Of a stretch of DNA of 48,105 bases, positions 18,431 to 27,364 are shown piece by piece. The DNA comes from Pedobacter sp. SYSU D00535 (GTDB lineage Bacteria > Bacteroidota > Bacteroidia > Sphingobacteriales > Sphingobacteriaceae): assembly GCF_017355855.1 (NCBI RefSeq), contig NZ_JAFEWD010000019.1, forward strand, positions 1 through 48,105, given 5' to 3'. The stretch's first letter is position 1. Each line of letters starts with the position of its first letter. Position numbers and translations under genes: made by a program. The notes below the pieces were generated by a model that saw only the letters and a list, made by a program, of their open reading frames with translations, ran no database searches and was not told the DNA's origin.

Positions 18431-19675
18431 ATGGATCGCGTACTATCACCTCAGCAATTAAACAAACAGAAAGCTAAAACGTACCTAATCGGAGCGCTGG
18501 CAGTGGCAGGTATGGCACTGGGCTTTATCAAGTTTAAAAGTTTTGTAAAGCCTTCAGTAGATGCAGGAGCCCTCACGATAGCCGTAGCCGAAGTAGGATC
18601 GCTGGAAGCCAGCGTGGCAGCCTCGGGAACAATTATTCCTGAATATGAGGTTTTAATAACCAGTCCGGTAGATGCCAAAATTGAAAAAGTGTTACACACT
18701 GCCGGGGAGCGGGTAAATGCGGGAGAATCGCTATTGCAGCTGAACAAAGAATCCTCTCTCATCGCCTACGAGAAGCTTACTGAAGAACAGCAGGTAAACC
18801 GCAACAAGATCAATCAGCTGGAGCTCAGCCTGCAAAAGAGTCTGAACGAATTAAAGACCCAGTATTCCATTAAGGAAATCAGAATAAAAAGCCTGGAAAC
18901 GGCAGTCGCTCATGAACAGTCGCTGCTAAGTATCGGGGGTGGCACCGAAGAGAATCTCAAACAGGCCCGCTTGAACCTTAAGATTGCTCAACTGGAGCTC
19001 AAGCAGCTTCAAAACCAGATCGTCAACCAAAAGGCCATGATGCAGGCGGATTTGAGAAGTCTGGGCTATGAGATCAACATCCGCGATAAAGACATTAATG
19101 AAATCAGCGATAAGCTACGCAAGGCTGCCATCACCTCTCCCCGCAACGGTGTGATCACCTGGATCAATGACAAGATTGGCTCAGAATTGCGGGAAGGTGA
19201 TGAGTTGGTGAGGATAGCGGATCTCAGCAGCTACAAGGTAGAAGCCGGCATCTCTGATAACTATGCCGACGAAGTTAAGGTGGGCAACGTGGCCATTGTT
19301 CGCATCAACAATGCAGATCTGAGAGGAAAAATCACCCACGTGCAGCCTACTATTGAAAACGGCATTGTGGAATTTGCCATCAGCCTCGACCAAAAGAACG
19401 CCCCTCAACTACGTCCTAACTTAAAAGCCGATGTTTTTGTCGTCACTTCTTTCAAAACCAAAACTACCCGTGTACAGAACGGCGCCGCATTCAACGGATC
19501 GGAAGAACAAACGGTCTTTGTGATGAGAGGAAAAACGGCGGTAGCCCGCAAGGTAAAAATAGGCGAAAGCAACTCGGAGTACGTGGAGATCCGCTCGGGC
19601 ATTAAACCGGGGGAAAAGGTAATTACCTCCGACATGCAGGAATATATGCATCTGAACAACCTGGAAGTAAAGTAA
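18431..19675 (+). CDS. Periplasmic membrane fusion protein (HlyD/MacA-like)
   Basis: The 414-residue protein has one N-terminal membrane anchor (about 20-37) and no classical cleavage site. A barrel-sandwich (lipoyl-like) half (EYEVLITSPVDAKIEKVLHT, about 70-100) is followed by a long coiled-coil (about 110-215), the return lipoyl strand (AAITSPRNGVITWI) and beta-barrel domains. It bridges an inner-membrane ABC transporter and a TolC-like channel. It is the first gene of the operon, followed by the channel gene 24 bases later. Its start lies 25 bases after the sigma-54 element. Confidence 0.9.
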   Translation: MDRVLSPQQLNKQKAKTYLIGALAVAGMALGFIKFKSFVKPSVDAGALTIAVAEVGSLEASVAASGTIIPEYEVLITSPVDAKIEKVLHTAGERVNAGESLLQLNKESSLIAYEKLTEEQQVNRNKINQLELSLQKSLNELKTQYSIKEIRIKSLETAVAHEQSLLSIGGGTEENLKQARLNLKIAQLELKQLQNQIVNQKAMMQADLRSLGYEINIRDKDINEISDKLRKAAITSPRNGVITWINDKIGSELREGDELVRIADLSSYKVEAGISDNYADEVKVGNVAIVRINNADLRGKITHVQPTIENGIVEFAISLDQKNAPQLRPNLKADVFVVTSFKTKTTRVQNGAAFNGSEEQTVFVMRGKTAVARKVKIGESNSEYVEIRSGIKPGEKVITSDMQEYMHLNNLEVK

Positions 19676-19699
19676 AATCGACCATCAACAACAGCAATC

Positions 19700-21154
19700 A
19701 TGAAACGCTCCCTTCTCCTCGCCGCTCTTGCTATTCCTTTTTTTTGCCTCGGTCAAAGCAAAACAGACACGCTGCAGTTGAGCCTTACAGAGGTCGTCGA
19801 TATTGCAAAAAAGCAGTCGACCGCTGCCGTACAGGCTAGCACTATTCGCGAAAATCAGTACTGGCAATACAAAACATTCAGGGCCAATTACCGTCCTCAA
19901 CTTGGCCTCGATGGCTCCTTGCCGCAGTTCAGCAAAACCAATATTCCGGTGACCCAGCCAGAAGGTACTGTAGAGTTTAAACCGGTGACAAACGACAATT
20001 CGCAGCTTAATCTCGGCGTTACACAAAACATTGGTCTTACCGGCGGCCAACTTTTTGTTGGCTCCAATATGTTGCGCTTCCGCGATTTCGACCGCCATCA
20101 GACCCGCTACAACGGGAACCCGCTGGTAATCGGGTTTAATCAACCTTTGTTTGCTTTCAATCCATTTACATGGGATAAAAAGATTGAACCGCTGCGCTAT
20201 GAGGAATCGCACCGGAAGTATGCGCAGGACGTGGAGGCTATCGGAAGAGAAGCTACCGAGCTGTTCTTCAATCTGCTTATCGCGCAGATTAATGCAGACA
20301 TCGCAACAAAAAATCTTTCTAACCACGCAACTCTTTACAAGATCGGTGAAGCGAAGTCGCAGCTGGGCAGGTTATCTAAAGACGAGCTGCTCCGGTTGAA
20401 ACTGGGACTCCTGAATGCTAAGAAATTTGTAGCGCAGGCAGATGTTAATGTAGAGACAAGCGTGCTGCAGCTGAAATCCTTCATCGGCTTGTCCTCATCT
20501 GAGGCCATCAAACTGGAACTACCCGATAAGCTTGTCCGCTTCGAACTCTCTGAATCGCTTGCTCTCCGGGAGGCCCGCGAAAATCGGCAGCAGTCTATTG
20601 AATTCAAAAGAGTACTGTTAGAAGCCGATAAAGACATCGCGAAAGCAAAAGGAGAAAATGGGTTGAAGGCGAATCTTTTTGGTTCCTTCGGTCTGACCAA
20701 TGCAGCCGGCGACGCTGCCGGAATTTATCGCGGAGCAAAAGATCAGCAGGTAGTTCGGCTCGGCTTCCAGCTGCCTATCATGGATTGGGGAAGGGGCGCT
20801 TCGAGGGTAAAAACAGCGCAGGCCAACAAAAAGCTGGTGGAAGCCACTATCCAGCAAGCACAGGTAAATTTTGATCAGGAAATCCTTAGCCAGGTAAAAC
20901 AACTGAAGGTGATCAGGGAGCAAATGCAAACCAACATAGAAGCAGACCAGACGGCTGCCGAGCGCTTCGAAATCGCCCGCAAGCGCTACCTGCTCGGCGA
21001 CCTGAGCATCACCGACCTGAACATCGCCCTGCAGGAAAAAGATCAGGCAAGGCGCGACTATATCCTATCGCTGAAAAGCTTCTGGACGGCCTACTATAAC
21101 CTTCGGGCACTAACGCTATACGACTTCGAAGCCGGAAAAAAGATCGCTAACTAA
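19700..21154 (+). CDS. TolC-like outer-membrane efflux channel
   Basis: The 484-residue protein begins with a signal peptide (MKRSLLLAALAIPFFCLGQ). It has the outer-membrane efflux protein arrangement: two repeats of long helices and short beta segments, with LSLTEVVDIAKKQS near the start and RYLLGDLSITDLNIALQEKD near the end, typical of TolC and OEP families. It forms the outer exit duct for the membrane fusion protein and ABC transporter encoded beside it. Spacing to the preceding and following genes is 24 and 18 bases. Confidence 0.9.
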   Translation: MKRSLLLAALAIPFFCLGQSKTDTLQLSLTEVVDIAKKQSTAAVQASTIRENQYWQYKTFRANYRPQLGLDGSLPQFSKTNIPVTQPEGTVEFKPVTNDNSQLNLGVTQNIGLTGGQLFVGSNMLRFRDFDRHQTRYNGNPLVIGFNQPLFAFNPFTWDKKIEPLRYEESHRKYAQDVEAIGREATELFFNLLIAQINADIATKNLSNHATLYKIGEAKSQLGRLSKDELLRLKLGLLNAKKFVAQADVNVETSVLQLKSFIGLSSSEAIKLELPDKLVRFELSESLALREARENRQQSIEFKRVLLEADKDIAKAKGENGLKANLFGSFGLTNAAGDAAGIYRGAKDQQVVRLGFQLPIMDWGRGASRVKTAQANKKLVEATIQQAQVNFDQEILSQVKQLKVIREQMQTNIEADQTAAERFEIARKRYLLGDLSITDLNIALQEKDQARRDYILSLKSFWTAYYNLRALTLYDFEAGKKIAN

Positions 21155-21172
21155 TTAACAAATCAAATCAAT

Positions 21173-21589
21173 ATGAAAACGCTATTCATCCTACTTCTTG
21201 CTGCAGTAAGTCAGCTGAGCTACGCACAATGCGACAAAAATTTTCTTTTGAATTTTAATGAAATCACTGAAATTAGAGGCACAAGCAGCTCGCCTATGAA
21301 ATCTGAAGGCACCATCAGCTTCAGCAAAAACGTGATCATCATCAAAGCCCTGATAAACGGTAGCGAGAAACTGATCACGAGCCAGGTGAGATCCGTCGAA
21401 TGCGACTGGTCCTCTTTTTTGAAAGAGGGCAAAAGCACTTATCAGCTGTATTCGGGCAAAGGAAACGATGTTCCCAAAGACGCAGCCACGCTGGTCTTGG
21501 AAGGAACCGATGGCAAACTAAAGGTGAGTTTCAGGCCTCCCAGCGCCGAACTTCAGTTTCAGATCACCCAAACTATTATCAACCCCTAA
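21173..21589 (+). CDS. Small exported protein of unknown function inside the efflux operon
   Basis: The 138-residue protein starts with a clear signal peptide (MKTLFILLLAAVSQLSYAQ). The mature part of about 119 residues is predicted mostly beta and contains one Cys just after the cleavage site (QCDKN) and another in VECDWS, which could form a disulfide. I do not recognise the family. It lies between the channel and ABC ATPase genes with gaps of 18 and 11 bases, so it is co-transcribed with them; it may be a periplasmic accessory or a cargo, which is inference. Confidence 0.75.
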   Translation: MKTLFILLLAAVSQLSYAQCDKNFLLNFNEITEIRGTSSSPMKSEGTISFSKNVIIIKALINGSEKLITSQVRSVECDWSSFLKEGKSTYQLYSGKGNDVPKDAATLVLEGTDGKLKVSFRPPSAELQFQITQTIINP

Positions 21590-21600
21590 GCACTCATCCA

Positions 21601-22269
21601 ATGATACAGCTAATCAACATCGAAAAGATCTATCGTACAAAAACGATTGAAACGATTGCGCTCAACAAGGTAAACCTTCAGATAAATAAAGGGGAGTTTG
21701 TGGCCATTATGGGCCCTTCGGGATGTGGAAAAAGCACCCTGCTCAATATCATCGGTCTGCTTGATTCTCCAACCGCGGGAAGCATAAGTATTGACGGACA
21801 GGAAGTGAGCTCCTTCAGCAACAGGAAGCTGGCGGCCTTCAGAAACTTCAAGCTGGGGTTTATCTTCCAAAGTTTTCACCTCATCAATGATCTTTCTGTA
21901 CTTGATAACGTGGAACTACCTCTGCTTTACCGGAGCGGAGTTTCGGGAGCGGAAAGAAAGAAAAAAGCTTTGGAAGCCCTTGAGAAAGTAGGCCTCAGTA
22001 CCCGGACCAAACATTATCCCAGCCAGCTATCAGGGGGGCAACGCCAACGGGTGGCCATTGCCCGGGCCATTGTTGGAAGTCCGGAAGTGATCCTGGCCGA
22101 TGAGCCTACCGGGAACCTGGACAGCGTGATGGGCGAAGAGGTGATGAACATTATGCTCGAGCTGAACAAAACCGATGGAACGACCATCATTATGGTAACC
22201 CACGATGATAACATGGCCAATAAAACGGAGCGCATTATCCGCTTCTTCGATGGTCAGCAGGTTAATTAA
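21601..22269 (+). CDS. ABC transporter ATPase (LolD/MacB type)
   Basis: ATG at 21601 gives 222 residues, the normal size of the family; the frame is open further upstream but that part overlaps the preceding gene. Walker A is GPSGCGKST (38-46), the Q loop FIFQSFHL, the signature LSGGQRQRVAIARA and Walker B VILADEPTGNLDS. This is the MacB/LolD/FtsE branch of mechanotransmission ABC ATPases. Together with the two permeases that follow it powers efflux or lipoprotein or peptide transfer through the membrane fusion protein and channel. Confidence 0.95.
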   Translation: MIQLINIEKIYRTKTIETIALNKVNLQINKGEFVAIMGPSGCGKSTLLNIIGLLDSPTAGSISIDGQEVSSFSNRKLAAFRNFKLGFIFQSFHLINDLSVLDNVELPLLYRSGVSGAERKKKALEALEKVGLSTRTKHYPSQLSGGQRQRVAIARAIVGSPEVILADEPTGNLDSVMGEEVMNIMLELNKTDGTTIIMVTHDDNMANKTERIIRFFDGQQVN

Positions 22270-22287
22270 TCTCTAAACAAGCTAGTC

Positions 22288-23544
22288 ATGTTAAAGAACT
22301 ATATCAAGCTGGCCCTCAAGGTGATGCTTCGGAAGAAATACTATACTATCCTTTCGCTGGCGGGCATCGGCTTCACCATCATGATCATCACCGTTTTCGC
22401 TACCTTCATTGACCAGGTGATAGGAGAAAACTCGGCAGAACCAGAGCGCAACCGTACGCTGATCCTCGACAAAGTTTCAGTTTACAATCAGGGAAAAAAA
22501 GAGGATGGTTTCCCCAGCATTCATTTCCTGAAAAAATATGTATCCGACCTGGAAAGTACTGAGGTAATCTCCTTCATCACCAACAAAAGCTACATTTCCT
22601 TCTCCAAAGGAAAGCCTACGGGCCACTACCTCGTGTATACCGATGAACATTTCTGGGAAATCACCGACTTCGAGTTTCTGGAGGGCCGTTCTTTCAACCG
22701 AAAGGAAGTGGAAAATGGCGACCGGGTGCTCATCATAAACAAGCGAACCAGGGAACACTTTTTCGGAGACCAGGCCGCGACAGGGAAAGAACTGCGGGTG
22801 TACGGTGAGAAGTTTAAGGTGATCGGAGTTGTTACTTCCGGCGCTGCTTTCAGCCGGGTCAACGCGGATATGATCCTCCCCTACTCCATGGATAAAAACC
22901 TGCAGGGGCTAGAGGGGCCTATCCAGGGGAGTTATAGCGCGATGCTCCTTGCCCGGTCGGACAACCCGAAGCAAGTGCGTTCAGAACTGCGTGCAAAAAT
23001 GCGCCTTCTAACAAATAAGATCTCCGGGGCAGATTCGCTGAAAGCATATGCATTCACTCCGCTGGAGCAATTTGCCAAATCAAGCTCCTTTACCGATCAG
23101 GAGCCGGAATACGGCAAAACGGCTATTTCCTTTTTCATCATCCTGTTGTTATTTATGCTGATCCCTGCTATCAGTCTTATCAATTTGAACCTCAGCCGTA
23201 TCGGTGAGCGGGCCGAGGAGATCGGCGTACGGAAGTCGTTTGGCGCCACTTCCGCCACGCTGGTAGGGCAGCTGGTAGTGGAGAACGTGATCCTGACGCT
23301 CGTTGGTGGAATCATTGGATTGGCACTGGCTGCCTACGCAACAGGCCTTTTAGTGCACATCATTAACACGTTCGACCCGCTGTTCAAAATGCCGGCCGAT
23401 AGCTTTATAATCAATTGGCGGGTGTTGGCGCTCAGTATCTTCAGCTGCTTGGTCTTCGGTTTATTAAGCGGCGTTTATCCTGCCTGGAAAATGTCAAAAC
23501 TGAACCCGGTATACGCCTTGAAAGGAGGACAAAATCATGATTAA
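22288..23544 (+). CDS. ABC transporter permease with MacB periplasmic domain and FtsX domain
   Basis: The 418-residue inner-membrane protein has an N-terminal helix (about 17-38), a large periplasmic MacB-type domain and three C-terminal helices with the FtsX signature (ERAEEIGVRKSFGA). Following the ATPase by 18 bases, it is one half of the transporter. It overlaps the next permease gene by eight bases, so the two are translationally coupled and probably act as a heterodimer. Confidence 0.93.
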   Translation: MLKNYIKLALKVMLRKKYYTILSLAGIGFTIMIITVFATFIDQVIGENSAEPERNRTLILDKVSVYNQGKKEDGFPSIHFLKKYVSDLESTEVISFITNKSYISFSKGKPTGHYLVYTDEHFWEITDFEFLEGRSFNRKEVENGDRVLIINKRTREHFFGDQAATGKELRVYGEKFKVIGVVTSGAAFSRVNADMILPYSMDKNLQGLEGPIQGSYSAMLLARSDNPKQVRSELRAKMRLLTNKISGADSLKAYAFTPLEQFAKSSSFTDQEPEYGKTAISFFIILLLFMLIPAISLINLNLSRIGERAEEIGVRKSFGATSATLVGQLVVENVILTLVGGIIGLALAAYATGLLVHIINTFDPLFKMPADSFIINWRVLALSIFSCLVFGLLSGVYPAWKMSKLNPVYALKGGQNHD

Positions 23545-24703
23545 GCACCTTTTCAAAATGATAGCCAACCGTAAGAAAAAGAATTTCTTCTTGTTGCTGC
23601 AACTTTTCATATCGTTCCTGGCCCTGTTCTTCTTTGTGGGGATGAACCTCAAAAAGTTCAGCTACTACTTTAAACCACTGAACTACGATCATGAAGACAT
23701 TTGGGTGGTAGATGTAGACATGGCAAGCGTCCCTGAAGAAAGGCGTTTGGAGCTGAGCAAGCTGATCCAGCAAAAGCTGCAAGACATTAAGGAGGTGGAA
23801 GCTGTCAGCCGAACAAACACAGTCCCTTTTCATCATTGGGGCGAAGAAGAGAAGATCGAATACAACAAACAGGTTTCTAAAGTACGGGCGTTCGGAGTAG
23901 ATGAGCGGTATAAGGAGGTGCTTGGGCTTAAACTGATCAAAGGAAGATGGTTCGAGGCCGGCGATTTTACGCTGCATACCCAGCCCATTGTGGTTACCAG
24001 GGATATGGCCGAACGGGAGTTTAAGGACCAGGACCCGCTGGGCAAAAAGCTGCTGCTGAACGGTAAACCGGCTGTGGTAGTTGGTGTTTCTGATACTTTC
24101 CGCGAGAACGTATCTGCCATCGCAGAACCTGGCTTTTTCTTTCCTTTACAGGGATACGCCAGCCAATTTATCCTTAAATCTCCAAGGGTCGGCGATATCC
24201 AGTTGATGGACGAGCAGGTACGGAAGGCGGTGATGCCGATCTCCACGGATGCGCTACCGATCAGGCAGAACATCTCTCTCAGTCTGCTGAAAAAGTATGC
24301 CCACAAGCTGGACTACTTGCAGCTGACGATAGCCTTTGTTGTATTGGGCTTCCTTGTGCTCAACGTCTTCCTGGGCGTATCGGGCATGTTTAGCTACAAT
24401 ATTTCCCAGCGACGGGCGGAAGTCGGATTAAGGGTCGCCATGGGAGCAAAACCATCGGATATTTTGAAGCAGTTTCTAGGCGAAACGGTAATCCTGACCA
24501 CGCTTGGAATTGCACCCGGAATACTTGTTGCCCTGCATCTGATCATTATCCAGTATTTTGCACCCTATATGGACACCTACTACGGGGTGCTGGGAATAAT
24601 AATCTCGGCAGTGTTCCTATATTTATTAATGCTAAGCTGCGCTGTTTATCCGAGCCTTAAAGCCTCCAGGATCCAGCCGGCCACGGCGCTGCATGAAGAC
24701 TAA
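23537..24703 (+). CDS. Second ABC transporter permease (MacB/FtsX type)
   Basis: The 388-residue protein has the same plan as its neighbour: one N-terminal helix (about 14-34), a periplasmic domain and three C-terminal helices with the FtsX pattern (SQRRAEVGLRVAMGAKPSDI). Sequence divergence from the first permease suggests heterodimer partners rather than a recent duplication. The response-regulator gene begins six bases after its stop. Confidence 0.92.
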   Translation: MIKHLFKMIANRKKKNFFLLLQLFISFLALFFFVGMNLKKFSYYFKPLNYDHEDIWVVDVDMASVPEERRLELSKLIQQKLQDIKEVEAVSRTNTVPFHHWGEEEKIEYNKQVSKVRAFGVDERYKEVLGLKLIKGRWFEAGDFTLHTQPIVVTRDMAEREFKDQDPLGKKLLLNGKPAVVVGVSDTFRENVSAIAEPGFFFPLQGYASQFILKSPRVGDIQLMDEQVRKAVMPISTDALPIRQNISLSLLKKYAHKLDYLQLTIAFVVLGFLVLNVFLGVSGMFSYNISQRRAEVGLRVAMGAKPSDILKQFLGETVILTTLGIAPGILVALHLIIIQYFAPYMDTYYGVLGIIISAVFLYLLMLSCAVYPSLKASRIQPATALHED

Positions 24704-24709
24704 CCCATT

Positions 24710-26083
24710 ATGATCCTAATTATTGACGACGATATTGCTGTACGCACTTCACTAAGCCTTCTTCTCAAGCAGGAAGGCTTTAAATCGGTTACGGCCGAAG
24801 ATCCGGAGGAGGCAAACAAACACCTCGCAGAAAAACCGATCCAGGCGGTATTGCTCGATATGAACTTCTCGATGGAAACGAGTGGAGAAGATGGACTGGC
24901 TATGCTGGAGCAAATCAAAAAGTCGAAACCCCACTTGCCCGTTATTCTGATGACCGGCTGGGGATCTATTAGTTTGGCTGTAGAAGGCATGAAACGCGGC
25001 GCTGCTGATTTCATCAATAAACCCTGGGAGAATGAGCACCTGATTACCTCGCTTAAAACTGCTTTAAACTTGGCGACCGAGGAGGAATCTCCGGCAACAC
25101 TCAATCGCCGGAAGCTCAACGAAAAATACGGTTTTGAAAACATCGTAGGAGAAGATCCGCAACTGCTGGAAGTGCTGCAAACCATTGCCCGTGTTAGTCG
25201 CACCGACGCCTCCGTGCTGATTATGGGAGAAAGCGGAACGGGCAAGGAGCTCATCGCGGAAGCGATCCACAACAACAGCCCACGAAAAACCAGGGCCTTT
25301 GTGAAGGTTAACCTTGGCGGGATTTCTTCGACCCTTTTTGAAAGTGAGATGTTCGGACATAAGCGCGGTGCTTTTACCGATGCACGGAATGACCGGGTAG
25401 GCCGCTTCGAAATGGCTCATAAAGGCACCATCTTCCTGGATGAAATAGGCGACCTCGACCTGAACAGTCAGGTGAAATTACTACGGGTACTGCAAGACAG
25501 GACCTACGAGGTATTAGGCGACAGCCGAACACGAACCGTGGATGCGCGGGTAGTTTGTGCTACCAACCGGGATCTGAAAGCGATGGTAGCAGAAGGAAAG
25601 TTCCGGGAGGACCTTTATTACCGGATCAACCTGATCATCATCCGGCTTCCTGCATTGCGGGAACGGGCGGAGGATATTCCACTGCTGGCTAACTATTTTC
25701 TTAAAAACCTGAAGGAGATCTATAACCGGCCGCGGCTTGAAATCGACCGGAAAGCCCTGAACTGGCTAAAATCGCTACCCCTACCAGGGAATATCCGCGA
25801 GCTTAAAAATCTGGTGGAACGCACCGTTCTGCTTACTGAACGAGACCTGCTTGAAATTAAGGATTTTGAGGAGCATATGGAGCAGAGGCAGCGATCAGTC
25901 CAAGGGTCTGGGATCCCCCTGGACAGCTTTTCGATCGACGAGATGGAGTTGGCAATGATCAAACGAGCTATGGAGTTTCATCAGAATAACATCAGCAGGG
26001 TAGCCAAAGCACTCGGCTTAAGCAGAGGGACATTATATCGCAAACTGGAAAAGTATAATATCCCTTATGAAGCTCAAAACTAA
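24710..26083 (+). CDS. NtrC-family sigma-54-dependent response regulator
   Basis: The 457-residue protein has a receiver domain with Asp50 in VLLDMNF, an AAA+ domain with Walker A GESGTGKE (from 173), and a C-terminal Fis-type helix-turn-helix (NISRVAKALGLSRGTLYRKL). The sigma-54 contact loop reads GAFTDA at 220-225 in place of the classical GAFTGA; a D here is seen in Bacteroidota regulators. It should open sigma-54 promoters when phosphorylated by the kinase encoded next. A sigma-54 element stands at the head of this same operon, which indicates positive autoregulation. Confidence 0.94.
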   Translation: MILIIDDDIAVRTSLSLLLKQEGFKSVTAEDPEEANKHLAEKPIQAVLLDMNFSMETSGEDGLAMLEQIKKSKPHLPVILMTGWGSISLAVEGMKRGAADFINKPWENEHLITSLKTALNLATEEESPATLNRRKLNEKYGFENIVGEDPQLLEVLQTIARVSRTDASVLIMGESGTGKELIAEAIHNNSPRKTRAFVKVNLGGISSTLFESEMFGHKRGAFTDARNDRVGRFEMAHKGTIFLDEIGDLDLNSQVKLLRVLQDRTYEVLGDSRTRTVDARVVCATNRDLKAMVAEGKFREDLYYRINLIIIRLPALRERAEDIPLLANYFLKNLKEIYNRPRLEIDRKALNWLKSLPLPGNIRELKNLVERTVLLTERDLLEIKDFEEHMEQRQRSVQGSGIPLDSFSIDEMELAMIKRAMEFHQNNISRVAKALGLSRGTLYRKLEKYNIPYEAQN

Positions 26084-27359
26084 GTTTATCCTTTTCAGTA
26101 TTGTGCTGCACGCCCTATTGATCGCCGTGGTGTGGATGATCTACTCCCACAGCCGGGATCTGTTTTTAATCGGAGAAGCCCTGCTGCTAATTTCCCTGCT
26201 ATGCTCCATCTGGATGTATCGCGCGATAAGCAAGCCCTTCGGTATTATCTCGGCGGGAATTGAATCGCTTAAAGACAGGGATTTCAGCAGCAAGTTGAAA
26301 CTGGTTGGTCATCAGGAGATGGACGAGCTGATTTCTGTTTATAATATGATGATGGACCGGCTGAGAGAAGAGCGCCTTCAGCAACTGGAAAAACACTCCT
26401 TCCTGGAGAAGTTGATCGAAGCCTCTCCTACCGGCATCCTCATTCTGGATTTTGACAGCAAAGTAAGTTCCTTAAACCCTGCTGCTGTGCAACTGATGGG
26501 CATCGATTTGTTGGATGTCAGGGGAAGAAAGTTAGAAGACATTCCGGGGGCGCTAATGAAGGAACTGGCCTTGCTGGATACCCATGTCGCTAAAATCATT
26601 ACCCTTAACGGGATGCAGTCCTTCAAGTGCCAGAGATCCAGCTTCATCGACCGGGGCTTCGCAAGAACTTTCTACACCATAGAGGAACTAAGCAAAGAGA
26701 TCTACGCCCGGGAGAAAGCGGCTTACGAGAGGGTAGTCAAGATGATGTCTCACGAGGTAAACAACTCTATCGGAGCCATTAATTCCATTTTAAACTCCTG
26801 CCTCAACTACCAGGAACAGCTGGACAAAGACGATCGGGACGATTACCAGAACGCGCTACAAATATCCATCGACAGGAACAAAAACCTGAGCAGCCTGATG
26901 TCCAATTTCGCGCGGGTTATTAAAATACCCGAGCCTGTAAGACAGCAAGTCGACCTGCTCCGCCTGCTTAAGTCGGCAGCAACGTTGATGGAACCGGAGG
27001 CCAGCAAAAAAGAGCTGGAGTGGCAATGGGAAACCCAGCTGGATCAAGTGCTAAGGCTCGCTGATGGCCAGCAATTAGAGCAGGTATTCATTAACATCTT
27101 AAAAAACGCCATTGAAGCTAGTCCCATAAAAGGTCTGATCAGAATAAGTGCCGCAGAAGATTCTGTGTCCGTGTCAAACACCGGACCGGGGATCCCACCG
27201 GAAATCTCTTCCCAACTTTTCTCGCCCTTCTTCAGCACCAAGAAAAATGGACAAGGAATAGGTTTGATGCTGACCAGGGAGATTCTGACCAATCACGGCT
27301 ACAGGTTTTCGCTGGAAAGTAAAAATCGCTGGACGGAGTTCCGGATTGATTTAATTTGA
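26067..27359 (+). CDS. Sensor histidine kinase partner of the NtrC regulator
   Basis: The 430-residue kinase overlaps the regulator gene by 17 bases. It has two closely spaced membrane helices (about 5-25 and 30-50) with almost no periplasmic loop, then a HAMP-like linker, a PAS domain (about 110-190; ILILDFDSKVSSLNPAA) and a phospho-acceptor His229 in MMSHEVNNSIGA. The HATPase domain shows an N box (INILKNAIEAS) and G boxes (NTGPGIPP, GQGIGLML). The lack of a periplasmic sensor suggests that it senses through the membrane or in the cytosol, perhaps the load of the transporter; this is inference. Confidence 0.92.
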   Translation: MKLKTKFILFSIVLHALLIAVVWMIYSHSRDLFLIGEALLLISLLCSIWMYRAISKPFGIISAGIESLKDRDFSSKLKLVGHQEMDELISVYNMMMDRLREERLQQLEKHSFLEKLIEASPTGILILDFDSKVSSLNPAAVQLMGIDLLDVRGRKLEDIPGALMKELALLDTHVAKIITLNGMQSFKCQRSSFIDRGFARTFYTIEELSKEIYAREKAAYERVVKMMSHEVNNSIGAINSILNSCLNYQEQLDKDDRDDYQNALQISIDRNKNLSSLMSNFARVIKIPEPVRQQVDLLRLLKSAATLMEPEASKKELEWQWETQLDQVLRLADGQQLEQVFINILKNAIEASPIKGLIRISAAEDSVSVSNTGPGIPPEISSQLFSPFFSTKKNGQGIGLMLTREILTNHGYRFSLESKNRWTEFRIDLI

Positions 27360-27364
27360 TCAAG

